Assembly (NCBI GenBank): GCA_023433985.1
Contig: JAEYTN010000185.1
Span: forward strand, 1-11,373
Source of the DNA: Pseudomonadota bacterium
GTDB taxonomy: Bacteria; Pseudomonadota; Alphaproteobacteria; Rhizobiales; Devosiaceae
Length of the DNA stretch: 11,373 nucleotides
Direction: 5' to 3'
Part shown: positions 6,262-11,373 of the stretch, in pieces
Position numbering within the stretch: position 1 is the stretch's first letter
Layout of the letters: every line of letters starts with the position of its first letter
The notes under the pieces: generated by a model
Database searches by the model: none
Told to the model about the DNA's origin: nothing
The model's input: the letters and a program-made list of their open reading frames with translations, nothing else
Made by a program: the position numbers and the translations under genes

Positions 6262-6890
6262 AATCGCTCAATGGCCCGCTCCGCGTCGGTATCGGCGGCC
6301 CGGTCGGCTCGGGGAAGACGACGCTGTGCGAGATGCTGCTCAAGGCGATGCGCGACCGCTACTCGATGGCGGTGGTCACCAACGACATCTACACGCAGGA
6401 AGATGCGCTGATCCTCAACCGCGTGCAGGCGATCTCAGCTGACCGCATTGTCGGGGTGGAAACCGGTGGCTGCCCGCATACGGCGATCCGCGAGGACGCC
6501 TCGCTCAACCTCGCGGCCATCGCCGAGCTCAACCGCAAGTTCCCCGACCTCGACATCGTGCTGATCGAATCGGGCGGCGACAACCTGTCGGCGACATTCT
6601 CGCCCGACCTCGCCGACATCACGCTCTATGTCATCTCGGTAGCCGAGGGTGAGAAGATCCCGCGCAAGGGCGGGCCGGCGATCACCCGCTCGGACCTGCT
6701 GATCATCAACAAGGCCGACCTGGCGCCTTACGTGAACGCCAGCCTCGAGGTGATGGAGGCCGATACGGTTCGCGTGCGCGAGGGGCGGCCATACGTGTTC
6801 ACCGACATGCTGCGGCGCGACGGGCTCGACGAGGTGATCGCGTTCATCGAGCGGATGGGCGGGCTGGCGCCCGCACAGGCGGCAGAGTAA
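6258..6890 (+). CDS. ureG: Urease accessory GTPase UreG
   Basis: UreG is the SIMIBI-class GTPase that delivers nickel to urease with UreD and UreF; GTP binding drives the dimer that holds nickel. This copy has 210 residues, the usual length. Visible motifs are the P-loop GPVGSGKT at 14-21, the nickel-binding Cys-Pro-His at 72-74 within [16 protein letters not shown] at 104-110 (Walker B/switch region) and the guanine-specificity NKAD at 151-154. The ATG overlaps the DUF3995 stop (ATGA), and ATGAGG at 6247-6252 serves as a ribosome site within the upstream gene. It is the last urease gene in view. A GC-rich stem without a T-run follows its stop. All key residues are present. Confidence 0.98.
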   Translation: MKSLNGPLRVGIGGPVGSGKTTLCEMLLKAMRDRYSMAVVTNDIYTQEDALILNRVQAISADRIVGVETGGCPHTAIREDASLNLAAIAELNRKFPDLDIVLIESGGDNLSATFSPDLADITLYVISVAEGEKIPRKGGPAITRSDLLIINKADLAPYVNASLEVMEADTVRVREGRPYVFTDMLRRDGLDEVIAFIERMGGLAPAQAAE

Positions 6891-6903
6891 CCTTGGATGC
6901 CCA

Positions 6904-6922
6904 GCGGCGGAGGCGCCGCCGC
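6904..6922 (+). repeat. GC-rich hairpin after ureG
   Basis: GCGGCGG (6904-6910) and CCGCCGC (6916-6922) form a perfect seven-base stem with a five-base loop, starting 13 bases after the ureG stop. No T-run follows, so it is at best a weak terminator or mRNA end-stabiliser; in GC-rich DNA such stems also arise by chance. Confidence 0.4.
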
Positions 6923-6965
6923 AGGCTGACGTCATCGTCGCGCAAAGCGGGCCCGCTTGCACCAC

Positions 6966-6974
6966 GGGAGGAGG
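6966..6974 (+). promoter_or_regulatory. Ribosome binding site of the GNAT gene
   Basis: GGGAGGAGG, five bases before GTG 6980, is one of the best ribosome sites in the window. It decides against a TTG start at 6893, which would add an Arg-rich stretch translated from the GC hairpin. Confidence 0.75.
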
Positions 6975-6979
6975 CAATC

Positions 6980-7489
6980 GTGGCGCCAACGGCTGCCATG
7001 CTGCCTGGAGCCAAGCATCCGATGAGCAAGACCGAGGGATTCCTGCTGATGCGCCGGCCGCTGGCCCAGCCGACGGCGGCTGCATCCATGCCCGACGGGG
7101 TGGTGCGGGTGCCGCTCGCCGCCGCGGATGCGCTGGCGATCCACCGACTGCTCGAGGCCTCGTATGCGCCGGGCTATGGCAGCGTGCGGCCGGATGCGCT
7201 CGAATGGTGGGAGGCGATGGTGACCGATAGCGAGTTCGACCGCAACCTCGCCTTCGTGGCCAAGGCCGGCGAGCAGGTGGTGGGCTTCTGCCTCGTGTGG
7301 ACCTCGAGCTTCGTCAAGGACATCGTGGTGGATGGGGTGTATCGTCGGCGCGGCATCGGCTCGGCGCTGCTCGCTTCGGCGATCGAGGCGATGCGGGGAC
7401 GCGGCCACGAGGAAATCGCGCTCAAGGTCGACATCTACAACGCCAACGCGCAGCGGCTGTATCAGGAGTTCGGGTTCGTGGCGGACTGA
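6980..7489 (+). CDS. GNAT family N-acetyltransferase
   Basis: Predicted acetyl-CoA-dependent acetyltransferase of 169 residues; substrate unknown. From GTG 6980 the first 38 or so residues are low-complexity and not part of the fold, so internal starts such as ATG 7022 (Met15) or ATG 7088 (Met37) are possible. The fold runs from about residue 41. The acetyl-CoA pyrophosphate loop is RRRGIG at 122-127 after the strand KDIVVDGVY. Motif B is the stretch from Asn154 through Leu160-Tyr161 to Phe164-Gly165-Phe166, typical of RimI-like and small-molecule acetyltransferases. It lies 89 bases after ureG on the same strand, so it may be read from the urease transcript but has its own strong ribosome site. 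It converges on glgX, with 75 bases between the stops. Confidence 0.92.
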   Translation: MAPTAAMLPGAKHPMSKTEGFLLMRRPLAQPTAAASMPDGVVRVPLAAADALAIHRLLEASYAPGYGSVRPDALEWWEAMVTDSEFDRNLAFVAKAGEQVVGFCLVWTSSFVKDIVVDGVYRRRGIGSALLASAIEAMRGRGHEEIALKVDIYNANAQRLYQEFGFVAD

Positions 7490-7548
7490 GGGGCACCCGA
7501 TCCGGACACCCTCGTCCCTCATGAAGAAGGGTGAAGGGGGCAATGCTG

Positions 7549-7574
7549 GCAGGGCCGCCTGCTGCTAGCCCTGC
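7549..7574 (-). repeat. Inverted repeat around the glgX stop codon
   Basis: GCAGGGC (7549-7555) and GCCCTGC (7568-7574) are perfect seven-base arms with a 12-base loop that holds the glgX TAG. On the minus strand a pyrimidine-rich stretch follows, but no T-run. It could be a weak transcription end signal in the convergent gap between the GNAT gene and glgX; the rest of this 75-base gap also holds CACCCT (7507-7512) and AGGGTG (7528-7533). No clear terminator is seen. Confidence 0.35.
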
Positions 7575-9742
7575 TTCGGCGGTTGTTCGCCCGGTGTCTG
7601 CTCCGGCGGGTCTTGCTGCGGGACTTCGAGCGGCGGGTTGCCCGGAGCCTGGTCGGGGGTGGGTACAGGTTGCGGCGTTTCCGGGACAACCGGGGTCTCG
7701 GGCGGGAACTGGCCGGGCGGGCTTTCGGGCTGGGCGGGTGGGATCTGACCCTTAAGCAGCACCACGACGGAGCGCGAGGGCAGGGTTACGGCGCCATCGG
7801 CGAGCGGCACCACGGCAGTGTCGTCGGAGGCCATGCCGATGGTCCAGTAGCCTTCGGGTAGGCGCGCCAGCACCGGTTCGATACGTCGGTTAAACCACAC
7901 GATCAGTTCCTCCTCGGGTACCTGCAGGCGCATGCCGAGCACCGATGCACCTGCATCGTTCCAGTCGCCGTCATTCATCTCGCGCCCGTCGGGGTGCAGC
8001 CACGCGACGTCGCGGATGCCGTTGCGGGTCTGGCCGCTGAGGAAATGGTCATGCGTGAGCGCGACGTGGCTCCGGCGGAACTCGACCAGCGCCGAGACGT
8101 AGTCGACCAGCGTGCCGTCCGCCTTGTCCCAGTCGAGCCAGGTGATCTCGTTGTCCTGAGCGTAGGCGTTGTTGTTGCCCTGCTGGGTGCGACCGAACTC
8201 GTCCCCCTGCTGCAGGAGCGGCAAGCCACGGCTGAGGAACAGCGTGGCGAGGAGCGCGCGGACGTCGCGGCGGCGCATAGCCGCAATGGTCGGATCGTCG
8301 GTCGGGCCTTCGTGGCCGCAGTTCCACGACAGGTTGTTGTTGTGGCCGTCGCGATTGCCCTCGCCGTTGGCCTCGTTGTGCTTGTCGAGGTAGCTGACGA
8401 GATCGAGCAGTGTGAAGCCATCGTGCACCGCCAGCATGTTGACGCCTGCGGAAGGCTTGCGACCGGCGAAGTCGAAGATTTCAGCCGAGCCGGCCACCTT
8501 GCCGGCAAGCGCGCCGATCTTGCCCTGGTCGCCCTTCCAGAACGAGCGAACCTCGTCGCGGAAGGTGTCGTTGTGCTCGTGGAACTCCTTGCCGAAGCGA
8601 CCGAGCTGATAGCCGCCCGGGCCGGGGTCCCATGGCTCGGCGACGAGGATGCACTTCGACAGGACCGGATCGGCCTTGATCAGTTGCAGCATCTGCGCGT
8701 CCGGATTGAAGCCCGGCTCGCGGCCGAGCACCGGCGCGAGGTCGAAGCGGAAGCCGGAGACGCCCATCTCCTCTACCCAGTAGCGGAGGCTGTCGATGAC
8801 GAGGCGCTGGGTGGCCGGGTGGTCGCAGCGCAGCGTATTGCCGGTGCCGGTATCGTTGACGAGCACCTGCTTCCCGTCGACTTCGGTGAAGCGGTAGTAG
8901 GTCCTGGCGTCGAGGCCCATCAGCGAGAGCATCGGGCCGTTGGCGTCGCCTTCGCCGGTGTGGTTATAGACCACGTCGAGGATCACCGAGATACCCGCCT
9001 TGCGGTAGGTATCGGTCATGTAGCGCAGCTCCTGCGGGCCGCGGGGAGCGAGGCGCGGATCGATGGCGAAGTAGGTGACGGGGTTGTAGCCCCAGGCGTT
9101 GGTGAGGCCGAGCGCCGGCAGGTGGCCCTCGTCGATCCAGGCGGCGGTAGGCATCAGCTGCACCACGTCGACGCCGAGATACTTGAAGTGGTCGATCACC
9201 CGCTTCGTCGTCAGCCCCGCGACCGTGCCGCGCAGCGGGCCCTGCACCGAGGGGTGGCGCATGGTGTAGCCGCGGACATTCAGCTCGTAGAACATGCCTG
9301 GCGCCTTGCGGCGGGGCGTGGCCGGCTTGTTGGACGCGCCGACCACGATCGCCTTGGGGATCAGCGGAGCGGTGTCTACCGCCTCGTCGCGGTGCAGGCG
9401 CAGGCGCGGCGAGCGCACGAACACCCGGTCGATGCGCTTGGCATAAGGGTCGACCAGCAGCTTGTTGGGATCGAAGAAATAGCCCTGGTCCGGATCGTAG
9501 CGGCCATCGGCGCGGAAACCGTATCTGGCCCCTGCCCCGATGCCGGCGACCAGGCCGTGGTGGATGTTCTCGGTATGGCCATCGAGCTCGAGACGCGCGA
9601 TCTCGCGGTCGAGCTCGTCGTAGATCGAGACCCAGATGGCCGAGGCAGTTTCGGAGTACACCGCGAAGTTCACGCCTTCGGCGGTGATGGTGGCGCCCAG
9701 CTTCTGAGCGGAGCCGCCACCCGGCACGAGTTGAGGAGTCAC
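7565..9742 (-). CDS. glgX: Glycogen debranching enzyme GlgX (GH13 isoamylase type)
   Basis: GlgX hydrolyses alpha-1,6 branches of phosphorylase-trimmed glycogen in the cytoplasm. The GTG at 9742 is chosen since it sits 13 bases after the pgm stop, has GAGGA ten bases upstream, and gives an N-terminus that lines up with E. coli GlgX. The frame stays open to an ATG at 9883, but that would overlap pgm by 128 bases with low-complexity residues. The product is 725 residues. The N-terminal carbohydrate-binding beta domain covers about 12-140, with the GH13 barrel after it. Catalytic residues are nucleophile Asp334 in GFRFDLA and acid/base Glu369 in VAEPWD; the third is Asp441 after His440. DVVYNH (256-261) is GH13 region I. 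Residues 666-725 form a proline-rich tail (22 Pro in 60), not normal for the family. It follows pgm, as in rhizobial glg operons. Confidence 0.96.
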   Translation of the reverse strand: MTPQLVPGGGSAQKLGATITAEGVNFAVYSETASAIWVSIYDELDREIARLELDGHTENIHHGLVAGIGAGARYGFRADGRYDPDQGYFFDPNKLLVDPYAKRIDRVFVRSPRLRLHRDEAVDTAPLIPKAIVVGASNKPATPRRKAPGMFYELNVRGYTMRHPSVQGPLRGTVAGLTTKRVIDHFKYLGVDVVQLMPTAAWIDEGHLPALGLTNAWGYNPVTYFAIDPRLAPRGPQELRYMTDTYRKAGISVILDVVYNHTGEGDANGPMLSLMGLDARTYYRFTEVDGKQVLVNDTGTGNTLRCDHPATQRLVIDSLRYWVEEMGVSGFRFDLAPVLGREPGFNPDAQMLQLIKADPVLSKCILVAEPWDPGPGGYQLGRFGKEFHEHNDTFRDEVRSFWKGDQGKIGALAGKVAGSAEIFDFAGRKPSAGVNMLAVHDGFTLLDLVSYLDKHNEANGEGNRDGHNNNLSWNCGHEGPTDDPTIAAMRRRDVRALLATLFLSRGLPLLQQGDEFGRTQQGNNNAYAQDNEITWLDWDKADGTLVDYVSALVEFRRSHVALTHDHFLSGQTRNGIRDVAWLHPDGREMNDGDWNDAGASVLGMRLQVPEEELIVWFNRRIEPVLARLPEGYWTIGMASDDTAVVPLADGAVTLPSRSVVVLLKGQIPPAQPESPPGQFPPETPVVPETPQPVPTPDQAPGNPPLEVPQQDPPEQTPGEQPPKQG

Positions 9743-9752
9743 CGGCGCGGGG

Positions 9753-9755
9753 TCC

Positions 9756-9757
<2 letters not shown>
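9753..9757 (-). promoter_or_regulatory. Ribosome binding site of glgX
   Basis: GAGGA on the minus strand overlaps the pgm stop codon and lies ten bases before GTG 9742. The spacing is somewhat long but it is the only good site at this junction, and it supports the short GlgX N-terminus. Confidence 0.55.

Positions 9758-11373
<1,616 letters not shown>

Noticed and set aside
6893..6979. N-terminal extension of the GNAT protein from a TTG start
   Set aside because: The added stretch is an Arg run from a GC-rich hairpin; a far better ribosome site precedes GTG 6980.
7490..7564. A standard intrinsic terminator in the gap between the GNAT gene and glgX
   Set aside because: Only short imperfect stems without a T-run on either strand; recorded as a weak inverted repeat instead.

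Overview
This GC-rich window (high-GC third positions, GTG starts, long mirror-frame open readings) reads as an alphaproteobacterium of the order Hyphomicrobiales (Rhizobiales). That rests on two recognisable blocks: a urease cluster with rhizobial-type proteins and a pgm-glgX glycogen operon. The genus cannot be fixed from sequence alone; Devosiaceae or Rhizobiaceae-like groups are plausible.

Left part (1-1410): a small unrecognised cytoplasmic protein on the + strand is followed by a convergent diheme cytochrome c gene on the - strand. The cytochrome gene has a convincing promoter whose spacer holds a short palindrome. It splits the + strand urease transcription unit just before ureC.

Middle (1411-6890): ureC (urease alpha subunit), a DUF4126 membrane protein, an MliC-like exported protein, an unrecognised six-helix membrane protein, ureE, ureF, a DUF3995 membrane protein and ureG. 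All are on the + strand, tightly spaced or overlapping. UreC carries the catalytic nickel site, UreE brings nickel, and UreF and UreG help drive GTP-dependent nickel insertion. ureD, ureA and ureB are not in view and presumably lie upstream. Four genes without a known urease role are interleaved among the urease genes, three of them membrane proteins and one probably exported. From ureE to ureG every junction is an ATGA stop/start overlap. One junction has been rebuilt by a short duplication that creates a six-codon minigene between ureF and the DUF3995 gene.

Right part (6891-11373): a GNAT acetyltransferase gene on the + strand has its own strong ribosome binding site. It converges on a - strand glycogen pair, pgm (5' end cut by the window edge) then glgX. 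Pgm interconverts glucose-1-phosphate and glucose-6-phosphate, and GlgX trims branches from phosphorylase-shortened glycogen, so the two belong to one pathway. This GlgX carries an unusual proline-rich C-terminal tail.

No RNA gene, CRISPR array, insertion sequence or gene-free stretch above 300 bases was seen. The longest gap is the 162-base region between the cytochrome gene and ureC.
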